This document shows positions 8,467 to 15,494 of a stretch of 53,332 bases of DNA, in pieces. Within the stretch, counting starts at the first letter, position 1. The number at the start of each line of letters is the position of its first letter. Location: contig JAVHLI010000015.1 in the NCBI GenBank assembly GCA_031082185.1, positions 1 to 53,332 on the forward strand. The letters run 5' to 3'. The notes beneath the pieces are model-generated. The model was not told where the DNA came from and did not search any database. It worked only from the letters and a program-made list of their open reading frames with translations. The position numbers were made by a program, and so were the translations under genes. This DNA is from a bacterium. GTDB taxonomy: Bacteria > Sysuimicrobiota > Sysuimicrobiia > Sysuimicrobiales > Humicultoraceae.

Positions 8467-8963
8467 AGCGGCTGTGGGCCCCGTGGCGGTTCGCCTATAT
8501 CGCCGCCCCTGCCGTGACCGGCTGCGTTCTCTGTGAGGCGCCGGCCTCAGGTGACGACCGGGCCGTCCTGATCCTGCACCGCGCCCAGGATGCCTACCTC
8601 ATCCTCAACCGATTTCCCTACAACACCGGCCACCTGATGGCGGTGCCGCTTAGGCACCTGGCCCGCCCCGACGAACTGACGCCACGCGAGGGCGAAACGC
8701 TGCTGGCGCTCGTGAGTCTGGGAGTTCGGGCGCTGGAGCGTGCCATGGAGCCCGACGGGTTCAACATCGGCATGAACCTGGGCCACGCTGCCGGCGCCGG
8801 GATTGCCGATCACCTGCACCTGCACATCGTCCCGCGCTGGTCGGGCGACACCAACTTCATGCCGGTTCTCGGCGGCGTCAAGGTGCTTCCTGAGCACCTG
8901 GATGATACCTATCAGCGGCTGGCCTCGGCCCTGGCGTCCCTGACCGGGCCCGGCACGGCCTGA
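8463..8963 (+). CDS. HIT-family nucleotide hydrolase/phosphorylase (Ap4A type)
   Basis: The histidine triad is H-L-H-L-H-I-V-P-R-W (about residues 119-128), with the middle His as nucleophile. An N-terminal C-V-L-C pair (about 21-24) and the D-T-N-F-M-P-V-L-G-G-V-K-V-L segment match the Ap4A phosphorylase/hydrolase branch found in Actinobacteria and Firmicutes, so diadenosine polyphosphates are the likely substrate. Length 166 aa. The GTG start overlaps the rnc stop (GTGA), so it is translationally coupled to rnc. Precise substrate cannot be read from sequence. Confidence 0.88.
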   Translation: MKRLWAPWRFAYIAAPAVTGCVLCEAPASGDDRAVLILHRAQDAYLILNRFPYNTGHLMAVPLRHLARPDELTPREGETLLALVSLGVRALERAMEPDGFNIGMNLGHAAGAGIADHLHLHIVPRWSGDTNFMPVLGGVKVLPEHLDDTYQRLASALASLTGPGTA

Positions 8964-8983
8964 GGCCGCCCCTGCCCCAACCG

Positions 8984-10381
8984 ATGCGCTTTGGAACCCG
9001 CCGGACCGTTCTCGTCGCCCTGGTCCTTGCCACCGCCGTTGTGCTCGTCCAGCCGGCATTCCTGCGGCAGGACACCAGGCCCCCGGGATTTCGGGCGGAC
9101 GTGCTCGTGGTAGGCGGAAGCCCCTCCGGCGTGGCCGCGGCGCTCGCGGCGGCGCGCCAGGGCATGGTGGTGGTCCTCGTGGAGAGCCGCCCGTTTCTGG
9201 GGACGGTCATGACCGGCGCCATGCTCAACATGGTGGACATGAGCCGCGGACCCAACGGGGAGAACCTCATCAAGGGGATCTTCTTAGAGATCTATCGGGA
9301 GATCGGGGGGATCACCTTCGATCCCCGCAGGGTTCATGAGATCCTGCGGGCCAAGATAGAGGCCGAGCCGGGGATAGTTTCCTTGTTGGGCATAGAGCAC
9401 ACCGAACCCATCGTTGTGGAGGGCCGTGTCGGCGGGGCACGGGTGCGGCTCTCGGATCAGGCGATGACCCCGATCCATGCCGTGGTCACCGTAGACGCCA
9501 CCGACGACGGCGACCTGGCGGCTGCCTCCGGCGTGCCGTTCACGTACGGCCGGGAGGCCTCCGGGCTGGATCGCCGGGCGATGCCTGCGACGCTGATGTA
9601 CCGCGTGGCCGATGTGGACTGGCCGGAGATCATCCGGTACGCGCGTGCCCACAGGCGCGGCCGGCAGCCCAGCGGCGCCTTCCACGGATACGCCTGGGGT
9701 TCCAGGGAGGCGATGCGCGGGTACCATCCCGCCGATAGGCGGCTTTCGGCGCACGATCTGAACATCGGCAAGCTGCCCGACGGGACGGTGCTCATCAACT
9801 CGCTGCAGATCCACGATGTGGACGGCACGGACCCGGCCTCCCGTGCCGACGGCTACGCGCGCGCGGTTGGGGAGGTCCCCAACAAGGTATCCTACCTGCG
9901 GGCCAACGTTCCGGGGTTCGCCGGTGCGCGGCTGGTTGAGGTGGCGCCGGAGCTCTACATCCGTGAGACGCGGCATCTCGCCGGGCTCTACACGCTGACC
10001 GGAAAGGACATCCTTGAGCGCACGCGCTTCTGGGATCGCATCGGCGCCGCGTCCTATCCGATAGACCTACACCAGTACGTGCAGGGCGAGCAGTACCCCT
10101 ACCGGCCGGCAAGGCGGGAGTATACGATCCCGCTCCGTTCGTTGATAACCGCGAGGATAGACGGCCTGTTCGTGGCGAGCCGTGCCTTCTCGGCCACCTA
10201 CCAGGCCGCGGCCTCGGCCCGCGTGATTCCAACCACGATGGCCATGGGAGAGGGCGTCGGCGTGGCCGCGGCCGTGGCCGCCGCGCACAGCGTGACCCCA
10301 CACCAGCTCGCGCAGCGGCAAGACCTCGTCCGCGAGGTGCAGCAGCGCCTCCTGCATGCGGGCGCGCGGATTGACTACTGA
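8984..10381 (+). CDS. Exported FAD-dependent oxidoreductase
   Basis: The N-terminus (about 1-25, R-T-V-L-V-A-L-V-L-A-T-A-V-V-L-V) is a signal peptide or membrane anchor. It is followed by a Rossmann FAD-binding motif V-L-V-V-G-G-S-P-S-G-V-A-A-A (about 40-53). The rest matches the FAD_oxidored type: D-A-T-D-D-G-D-L-A-A-A-S-G-V-P near 171-185 and a C-terminal G-L-F-V-A-S-R-A-F-S-A-T. Family members in other bacteria are often annotated as xanthan lyase or flavoprotein dehydrogenases; the substrate is unknown. Length 465 aa. It would act outside the cytoplasm, yet no Tat twin-arginine motif is clear beyond R-R near residue 6-7. Confidence 0.8.
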   Translation: MRFGTRRTVLVALVLATAVVLVQPAFLRQDTRPPGFRADVLVVGGSPSGVAAALAAARQGMVVVLVESRPFLGTVMTGAMLNMVDMSRGPNGENLIKGIFLEIYREIGGITFDPRRVHEILRAKIEAEPGIVSLLGIEHTEPIVVEGRVGGARVRLSDQAMTPIHAVVTVDATDDGDLAAASGVPFTYGREASGLDRRAMPATLMYRVADVDWPEIIRYARAHRRGRQPSGAFHGYAWGSREAMRGYHPADRRLSAHDLNIGKLPDGTVLINSLQIHDVDGTDPASRADGYARAVGEVPNKVSYLRANVPGFAGARLVEVAPELYIRETRHLAGLYTLTGKDILERTRFWDRIGAASYPIDLHQYVQGEQYPYRPARREYTIPLRSLITARIDGLFVASRAFSATYQAAASARVIPTTMAMGEGVGVAAAVAAAHSVTPHQLAQRQDLVREVQQRLLHAGARIDY

Positions 10382-10382
10382 C

Positions 10383-11222
10383 ATGGACGGGCCGGTCGGC
10401 CCGAGAGAGGGTAGCGTCGTGTCCCTGCCCGATGTTCTGACGCTGGCCTACCACGCACGCGAGCCACACCCCAGGGAGGTGCCGCTCGAAGCGGTCTACC
10501 GCGACCTGGAGGCACCCGCGCCGACGGGCCGGCCCCACGTTATCCTCAACATGGTCCAGACCCTGGACGGCGCCGTGGCCGTTGAAGGCAAGGCCTGGCA
10601 GATCGGCTCCGAGGTGGATCACTACCTGTTCAGGACGCTGCGCGGATGGGCCGACGCCGTGCTCTGCGGCGCGGGCACGCTGCGGCAGAACGACATCGTG
10701 GCCGTCACGCACCCGCACCTGCAGGCTGCGCGTGCGGCCGCGGGCCGACCTGCCAATCCCGCGGCGTTCGTCGTCTCCGGCCGGGCCGAGTTCTCCGATG
10801 CGGTGCTGCGCAAGCGCTTCTTTGCGCACCGGGATTTCGCATCGGTCGTGGTCACGACCGAGCTGTCACGGGCGGCGGATCTCCGGCGGGTAGAGGAAGC
10901 GGGCGCCGAGGTCTGGGTGGTCCCGGCTGCCGCGTCCGGGGAGGTAGATCTGGAGGCCGCTCTGGGGCTGCTGGCCGACCGCGGGTTCGGAAGGGTACTG
11001 GCAGAGGGCGGACCGGTTACCAACCGGCGCTTGGTCGAAGCGCAGGTCCTGGACGAGCTCTTCCTGACCGTGTCGCCGCAGGTGGCGGGTGTTCCTACGC
11101 GCTCCGGGGTCCTGGCCGGGATCCTGGGCGGCGCTCAGGTGGGGCTTGCTCTGATCAGCGAGTTTCAGTACCGGGACCCGACTCTGCGAGAGTGGTACCT
11201 CAGATTTGCCGTAGCCCGCTGA
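10383..11222 (+). CDS. RibD C-terminal-type (dihydrofolate-reductase fold) reductase
   Basis: It has the RibD_C/DHFR-like fold: H-V-I-L-N-M-V-Q-T-L-D-G-A-V-A (about 46-60), W-A-D-A-V-L-C-G-A-G-T-L-R (about 82-94) and V-L-A-E-G-G-P (about 204-210). RibD C-terminal domains reduce a ribosylaminopyrimidine with NADPH in riboflavin synthesis. This protein lacks the deaminase half of RibD and is not beside other rib genes, so it may be a stand-alone reductase with another substrate. The ATG at 10383 gives 279 aa; a GTG at 10419 is an alternative. It ends 20 bp before the SOS-type promoter. Confidence 0.8.
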   Translation: MDGPVGPREGSVVSLPDVLTLAYHAREPHPREVPLEAVYRDLEAPAPTGRPHVILNMVQTLDGAVAVEGKAWQIGSEVDHYLFRTLRGWADAVLCGAGTLRQNDIVAVTHPHLQAARAAAGRPANPAAFVVSGRAEFSDAVLRKRFFAHRDFASVVVTTELSRAADLRRVEEAGAEVWVVPAAASGEVDLEAALGLLADRGFGRVLAEGGPVTNRRLVEAQVLDELFLTVSPQVAGVPTRSGVLAGILGGAQVGLALISEFQYRDPTLREWYLRFAVAR

Positions 11223-11241
11223 TTCCCTCTCCTGTTCGGCA

Positions 11242-11269
11242 TTGACATACGAACACCTGTTCGTATAAT
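11242..11269 (+). promoter_or_regulatory. Consensus promoter of the RecA-like/PolB cassette
   Basis: TTGACA (11242-11247) and TATAAT (11264-11269) are both perfect and spaced 16 bp. Transcription should start around 11276, only about a dozen bases before the first ATG at 11288, so the leader is very short. The whole spacer is occupied by the palindrome described separately, so a bound repressor would block polymerase. Confidence 0.88.
11247..11266. promoter_or_regulatory. LexA-type SOS box inside the promoter
   Basis: The sequence is an 8-bp inverted repeat, ATACGAAC-N4-GTTCGTAT, with ACCT as the centre. The core CGAAC-N4-GTTCG is the SOS (Cheo) box recognised by LexA of Firmicutes and Actinobacteria. 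It overlaps the last base of the -35 and the first three bases of the -10 element. No lexA gene lies in this window, so the assignment rests on motif and position. Confidence 0.85.
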
Positions 11270-11287
11270 CGGTGTGGAGCCCCTTCA

Positions 11288-11902
11288 ATGTCCACACCCT
11301 TTCCCGGCACCGGATTTGTTCTCGTCCACGGGGATCCGGCCTGCCTGACCATAGGCCTGCTACTCGGCCTGCGCGCAGCGGCTCCTGCCAGCCCGCTCCT
11401 GATCGTAGATGGGGCAAATGCGCTCAACCCGTACCTGCTCTCCGGCCTGGCGCGCCGGATGGGGCGGCGTCCCGAAGCCCTGCTGGCCGGCGTTTTCATC
11501 TCCCGCGTTTTCACCGCCTACCAGCTCGAAGTCGCGGTCGTTGACCGGCTGGAGAGCGTTGTTGCGGCGCGCCGTTCCTGCGGCGTGCTGCTTGCCGGCC
11601 TGCTGGATCCCCTCCACGACAAGGACCTCTCCGCCGCCGAGGCCCGGCGGATCTTCCATCGGGTGCTTGCAACCCTCACCCGCCTGGCCGCACAGCCGCA
11701 CCTGCTGGTGGTGTCCGCGGCGTCCCAGCCGCCGGTACGCGGGCGTGAAGGGTTCGGGGCGCAGCTCGCCGCAGCGGCGGACCGGGTGTTCCGCGTCGTG
11801 TCCCGCGAAGGAAGGATCGAGATCACCGGGGAGAAACCCGCGCCCGGCCGCTGGTGGTGGGAGCCGGAGGTGCCGCTGCTGGCCGCGCGGCGGTGGTGCT
11901 GA
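11288..11902 (+). CDS. RecA/RadA-superfamily protein with lost Walker A (SOS cassette gene 1)
   Basis: The 204-aa protein has the outline of a RecA-fold core: a first strand and loop G-F-V-L-V-H-G-D-P-A-C-L-T (about 9-21), a strand L-L-I-V-D-G-A-N (about 37-44), R-V-F-T-A-Y-Q-L (about 73-80) and a hydrophobic Walker-B-like strand G-V-L-L-A-G-L-L-D-P (about 99-108). The R-x-F-T-x-x-Q-L element is typical of RadA/Rad51/RadB proteins. The P-loop lacks GKT/S, so ATP hydrolysis is doubtful. It opens a three-gene SOS-type operon ending in a B-family polymerase, the position held by ImuA (also RecA-like) in imuA-imuB-dnaE2. A role as a recruiting or structural partner is inference. Confidence 0.72.
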   Translation: MSTPFPGTGFVLVHGDPACLTIGLLLGLRAAAPASPLLIVDGANALNPYLLSGLARRMGRRPEALLAGVFISRVFTAYQLEVAVVDRLESVVAARRSCGVLLAGLLDPLHDKDLSAAEARRIFHRVLATLTRLAAQPHLLVVSAASQPPVRGREGFGAQLAAAADRVFRVVSREGRIEITGEKPAPGRWWWEPEVPLLAARRWC

Positions 11903-12186
11903 TGGGCCGCACCGTACCCACCATGACGCAGATCGTAGCCCAGGAGGAGGCGAACTTCGCGCCGTTCCGCCGGGCGCTGCGCAGCGAGGACCGGGTGATC
12001 CTCGACCGGCTCTTCGCAGCCGCGCGCCACCACACCGCGCCCGCCGCCTATCTTTCGCATCCGGTGCCGTTCGAGGTTATCCTGCTGGCCATGCTGATCG
12101 AGATGGCGAAGCTGGTGGAGGCGCTGCGCGTCCGCCTGGAAGGCCTGGAGGCCGGTGATCCCACGGGTGATCCCAGGACGGGGTGA
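11902..12186 (+). CDS. Small helical protein (SOS cassette gene 2)
   Basis: A 94-aa protein of unknown family. Residues about 7-47 are charged and helical (T-M-T-Q-I-V-A-Q-E-E-A-N-F). A hydrophobic helix P-F-E-V-I-L-L-A-M-L-I-E-M follows near residues 52-64, and then a short amphipathic segment V-E-A-L-R-V-R-L-E-G-L-E. No metal-binding or enzymatic motif is visible. The ATG shares one base with the stop of gene 1, and its end overlaps the polymerase start by 32 nt. All three are therefore translationally linked and the protein is probably a polymerase-complex partner. The longer reading frame from 11854 was rejected because it overlaps gene 1. Confidence 0.68.
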   Translation: MGRTVPTMTQIVAQEEANFAPFRRALRSEDRVILDRLFAAARHHTAPAAYLSHPVPFEVILLAMLIEMAKLVEALRVRLEGLEAGDPTGDPRTG

Positions 12187-14416
12187 GGTGACGCTGACCG
12201 GCTGGTTGTTCGACACCTATTCCACCGGGGAGGGCATGGCGGTCTGGTTGATCGGCGAGGACGGCCGGGCGCACCGCCTGGTGGTGCCGTTTGCTCCGGT
12301 CTTCTATACAGCCGGACCGGAGCGCCTTCTGGCCCGGCTGCCGGCGCGCCTGGCCGACCTGGGAATTGCGGCCGAGACGGCGATGGCCGCGCGGGAAGAG
12401 CTCCTCTCCGGCGCGGCGCTGCCGGTGCTGCGGATCGCCGTCCGCTCACCGCTTGCGTTCCCATCCGCGGTACGCTCGGTCGCCCGCATCAGAGGCCTGA
12501 CGCCGTTCGATTGTGACCTCAGCGTCCCCCAACTGTTCTTTGCACAGACCGGGCTGTTCCCGCTGGGGCGGTACCGGGTGGAGGAAGGGTCGGTCGTCAC
12601 GGTAGCGGAGTTTCAGCCGTTGGACACGCCGGAAGATCTTGAGTACGTTCTTCCTCCGCTGGTGACAATGCGCCTGCGCCTGGACGGCGACCCGATCAAC
12701 CCGGCACACGGCCGGATGACCGAAATCGAGGCGTCGGTAAACGGAGAAACGGTCGTGCTCTGCGGCGACCGCCCGGAGGACCTGATCACCAGCCTCAACC
12801 GCCTGCTCGAGCGCTACGATCCCGACATCCTTCTCACCGAGTGGGGCGACGCGTTCCTCCTACCGCGACTGCAGACGCTCGCGGCGCGGGTCGGCGTGCC
12901 GCTGCGGTGGAACCGCGAGCGCGGCGGGGGCCTTCAGGTGCGGCGCGCCCGCTCGTACGTCACCTACGGCCAGACCGTCTTCACGGCCGGCGCGCAGATG
13001 CTCCACGGCCGTTGGCACCTCGACCTGCGCAACTCGTTCATATACGGCGAGTCCGAACTGTCCGGGCTGATTGAGATCGCTCGCCTGGCGTGCCTGCCGG
13101 TGCAGTATCTGGCCCGGACCTCGATCGGGACGGCGATCAGCGCGATGCAGATCCACCGCGCGATCCGGCGGGGCGTGTTGGTCCCCTGGCGCAAAAGCGA
13201 GCCCGAAGGGTTCAAGTCGGCCGGGGAACTGCTGGTCACCGATAAGGGCGGGCTCACCTACCAGCCGGTCGTGGGCGTGTTCGAGGGCGTCGGTGAGCTG
13301 GACTTCGCATCCATGTACCCTACGATTATGGCGCGGTTCAACATCTCGCCTGAGACGGTCAATTGCAGGTGCTGTCCCGACGCGCCGCGCGTGCCGGAGA
13401 CCGGCGCGCGCCTGTGCCGGCGCCGGAGGGGTCTGCTGCCGGAGGTGCTGGAGCCGCTGCTCCGGCGGCGGGCGTACTACAAGCGGCGGAGGCAGGAGAC
13501 GTCCGGCGAGGCGCGCGCCCTCTACCAGCAGCGGCAGACGGCGCTGAAGTGGTGTTTGGTCTGTTCATTCGGGTACCTCGGGTATCGCAACGCCCGCTTC
13601 GGCCGCATCGAGGCGCACGAGGCCACAACCGCCTTCTCCCGCGAGATGCTCCTGCGGGCCAAGGAGCTGGCTGAAGCCCAGGGCTACCGGATGCTCCACG
13701 CGTTGGTGGACTCGATGTGGCTGCACCAAAGCGGCGCCACGCGCGCCGACTACGATGCCCTGGCCCTGGCCATAGAGGAGACGACCGGGCTTCCGATTCT
13801 CGTCGAGGGCGTCTACGACTGGATCACGTTTCTGCCGTCGCGAACGCATCCGGGCTTGGGTGTGCCCAACCGCTACCTGGGCCGGTTCGATGACGGCACG
13901 ACGAAGGTGCGCGGCATCGAACTCCGACGCTCGGACGTCCCTGCGTTCATCGAGCGCACGCAGGCCAGGATGCTGGAGGTGCTCTTCGCGGCCAGGACGG
14001 CGGCGGAGGTACGCGCCGCGATCCCGCGGGTGCTGGACATCCTGACCGAGGCCGTGGTCCGCCTGCGGGGCGGGGAGGTCAGGGCCGCTGATCTTGCCGT
14101 GACGACGACCATCTCGCGCGCGCCCGAGGAGTACAGAAACAACGCGGCTGTGGCCGTGGCCGCTCGGCAGATGGCCCGCTCCGGGGTGCGCCTGCATCCA
14201 GGCGAGCGGATCCAGTACATCATCATCAACACGGGCGCGCGTCTGCCCGACGATCGCGTCCGGCCCCTTGGACTACTGGGACCTGACTGGTCGTGCGACG
14301 TGGACTACTACACCGGCCAGTTGATGCGCGCCGCCGAGACGTTGTTGGTTCCCCTGGGATTTCCTCTGGCGCGACTGGAACAGGAGGTGCAGCTCAGGAT
14401 GCAGGCGGGCGGCTGA
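12155..14416 (+). CDS. B-family DNA polymerase, PolB2-like, eroded exonuclease (SOS cassette gene 3)
   Basis: The palm and finger motifs are in order: motif A D-F-A-S-M-Y-P-T (D383), R-G-L-L-P-E (425-430), motif B K-W-C-L-V-C-S-F-G-Y-L-G (from K465) and motif C A-L-V-D-S (D519). The motif B Asn-Ser of KxxxNSxYG is changed to Val-Cys, and the first Asp of DTDS is Leu. The exonuclease-like region (about 168-345) is recognisable from Y-D-P-D-I-L-L and S-I-G-T-A-I-S. It lacks the Exo I Asp-x-Glu (R-L-R-L instead) and the Exo II Asn/Asp. Cysteines at 404, 406, 407 and 421 may bind zinc. At 753 aa this matches the PolB2 type known from archaea and some bacteria. Damage-inducible translesion synthesis or a structural role is inferred. 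Start is GTG. Confidence 0.87.
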   Translation: MIPRVIPGRGEVTLTGWLFDTYSTGEGMAVWLIGEDGRAHRLVVPFAPVFYTAGPERLLARLPARLADLGIAAETAMAAREELLSGAALPVLRIAVRSPLAFPSAVRSVARIRGLTPFDCDLSVPQLFFAQTGLFPLGRYRVEEGSVVTVAEFQPLDTPEDLEYVLPPLVTMRLRLDGDPINPAHGRMTEIEASVNGETVVLCGDRPEDLITSLNRLLERYDPDILLTEWGDAFLLPRLQTLAARVGVPLRWNRERGGGLQVRRARSYVTYGQTVFTAGAQMLHGRWHLDLRNSFIYGESELSGLIEIARLACLPVQYLARTSIGTAISAMQIHRAIRRGVLVPWRKSEPEGFKSAGELLVTDKGGLTYQPVVGVFEGVGELDFASMYPTIMARFNISPETVNCRCCPDAPRVPETGARLCRRRRGLLPEVLEPLLRRRAYYKRRRQETSGEARALYQQRQTALKWCLVCSFGYLGYRNARFGRIEAHEATTAFSREMLLRAKELAEAQGYRMLHALVDSMWLHQSGATRADYDALALAIEETTGLPILVEGVYDWITFLPSRTHPGLGVPNRYLGRFDDGTTKVRGIELRRSDVPAFIERTQARMLEVLFAARTAAEVRAAIPRVLDILTEAVVRLRGGEVRAADLAVTTTISRAPEEYRNNAAVAVAARQMARSGVRLHPGERIQYIIINTGARLPDDRVRPLGLLGPDWSCDVDYYTGQLMRAAETLLVPLGFPLARLEQEVQLRMQAGG

Positions 14417-14426
14417 GCGGGCGGTA

Positions 14427-15380
14427 TCAGCGGGAGGCGGCCAGCAGCGCCTGCATCTCGCGGCCGTTCTGCGCGGCCTGGCCGCGTGCGTGGTTGTTGA
14501 ACATGAGATAGAGGGAGCCGACGCGGGGCGCCAGCGTGCGTACGGTCGCGGCCCACCCTTCCATCTCCTCCTGGGAGTAGAGGTAGTCGTATGCCCGGTC
14601 CGTGGAGACCCGGCGCTCCAGTAGCGCCGGATTGCGGCCGTGGAAGCGGACGACCGACCACCCCGCGGTTACCTCGACCTCGGGCGGGGGGAGGTACTGC
14701 ACCTGGGCCATGTCCGGGACCACATAGGCATATCCGCGCTCGCGCAGGAAGCCCAGGAACGCCTCTCGGTGCCGGTGGTACAACCACTCCTTGTGGCGGA
14801 TCTCCACGGCCACGGGCCAGTCGCGCAGGTAGGGGGCCCACGCATCCAGGTAGGCGAACAGGTCGGGCGCATACCCCAGGCCCTTTGGGAACTGGAATAG
14901 GACGTAGCCCAGCCGGCCCGCCGCGGCAAAGACGTTGACGAACTCCGCGAACTGGTCCCAGGCCGCGCCCAGCGCCTCCTCCGGGACGCGGTCGCCGCGC
15001 ACCGGGCCGCCGGACCGCAGACCCGGGGGTAGGAGGGCCGCGATCGCGGGCGGTAGCCGACGGGGATCGCTCTCGTGCCGCGTCAGCCAGGCGAAGGCCT
15101 TGATGCCGAACCGGAACGAGGCCGGTGTCCAGTCCAGCCACTGTCCGGCGCGTTCCAGGGGCTGCAGGGCGTGGTAACTCGCGTCCACCTCGACGGCGGG
15201 GAAGACGCCGGCGTAGTGCGCCAGTCGGGCTCTCGGTTCAGTCTTGGTCCCGCGCGGGTAGAAGTCGCTGGCCACCACGCCACGGTCCGCCCACGAGCAG
15301 GTGCCCACGAAGACCTCGCACCCTCGGAGGGGGATCGGGACGGTCGCCGGGGCGCCGCCGGGTTCCGGGAACAAGCTCAC
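14427..15380 (-). CDS. DUF72 (YecE-like) TIM-barrel protein
   Basis: The start V-F-V-G-T-C-S-W-A-D (about 23-32), F-Y-P-R-G-T near 40-45, V-E-V-D-A-S-Y-H near 63-70 and F-R-F-G-I-K-A near 88-94 are characteristic of DUF72. The C-terminal L-Y-L-M-F-N-N-H-A-R-G-Q-A-A-Q-N-G block is the family's best conserved segment. DUF72 proteins form TIM barrels; their reaction is unknown, with nuclease and DNA-repair links proposed. The length of 317 aa is slightly above average. It converges on the polymerase gene, leaving only 10 bp between stops and no visible terminator, so the two transcripts must overlap. Confidence 0.9.
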   Translation of the reverse strand: MSLFPEPGGAPATVPIPLRGCEVFVGTCSWADRGVVASDFYPRGTKTEPRARLAHYAGVFPAVEVDASYHALQPLERAGQWLDWTPASFRFGIKAFAWLTRHESDPRRLPPAIAALLPPGLRSGGPVRGDRVPEEALGAAWDQFAEFVNVFAAAGRLGYVLFQFPKGLGYAPDLFAYLDAWAPYLRDWPVAVEIRHKEWLYHRHREAFLGFLRERGYAYVVPDMAQVQYLPPPEVEVTAGWSVVRFHGRNPALLERRVSTDRAYDYLYSQEEMEGWAATVRTLAPRVGSLYLMFNNHARGQAAQNGREMQALLAASR

Positions 15381-15400
15381 AGATGCAATCCACCGCGTGT

Positions 15401-15430
15401 TTGACAGTACCTTCGCGCCGTGGCTATAAT
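15401..15430 (+). promoter_or_regulatory. Consensus promoter for secD-secF-recJ
   Basis: A perfect TTGACA (15401-15406), 18 bp, then a perfect TATAAT (15425-15430). Transcription is expected near 15437. The -35 lies only about 20 bp from the oppositely oriented DUF72 start. This looks like the main promoter for the export and recJ genes. Confidence 0.88.
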
Positions 15431-15435
15431 GTCCT

Positions 15436-15456
15436 GGGCTTCTGCCCGTTTTTTTT
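15436..15456 (+). terminator. Short GC hairpin plus eight T at the secD transcript start
   Basis: GGGC (15436-15439), TTCT loop and GCCC (15444-15447) are followed by G and eight T (15449-15456). This has the form of a minimal intrinsic terminator placed almost at the predicted transcription start. The four-pair stem is weak, so it may instead act as a slippage or pausing signal, or be chance. Confidence 0.35.
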
Positions 15457-15494
15457 GCGCCTGATCATCCTCACCACCTGGAAGGGGATTGCCG

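Noticed and set aside
11854-11901. Longer form of the 94-aa SOS-cassette protein
   Set aside because: It would overlap the RecA-like gene by 49 nt. The ATG at 11902, sharing one base with the previous stop, is the better start.
12155-14416. Idea that the PolB is a replicative or Pol II-type proofreading polymerase
   Set aside because: The exonuclease motifs are replaced and motif C is degenerate, unlike PolB1/PolB3 or E. coli Pol II.
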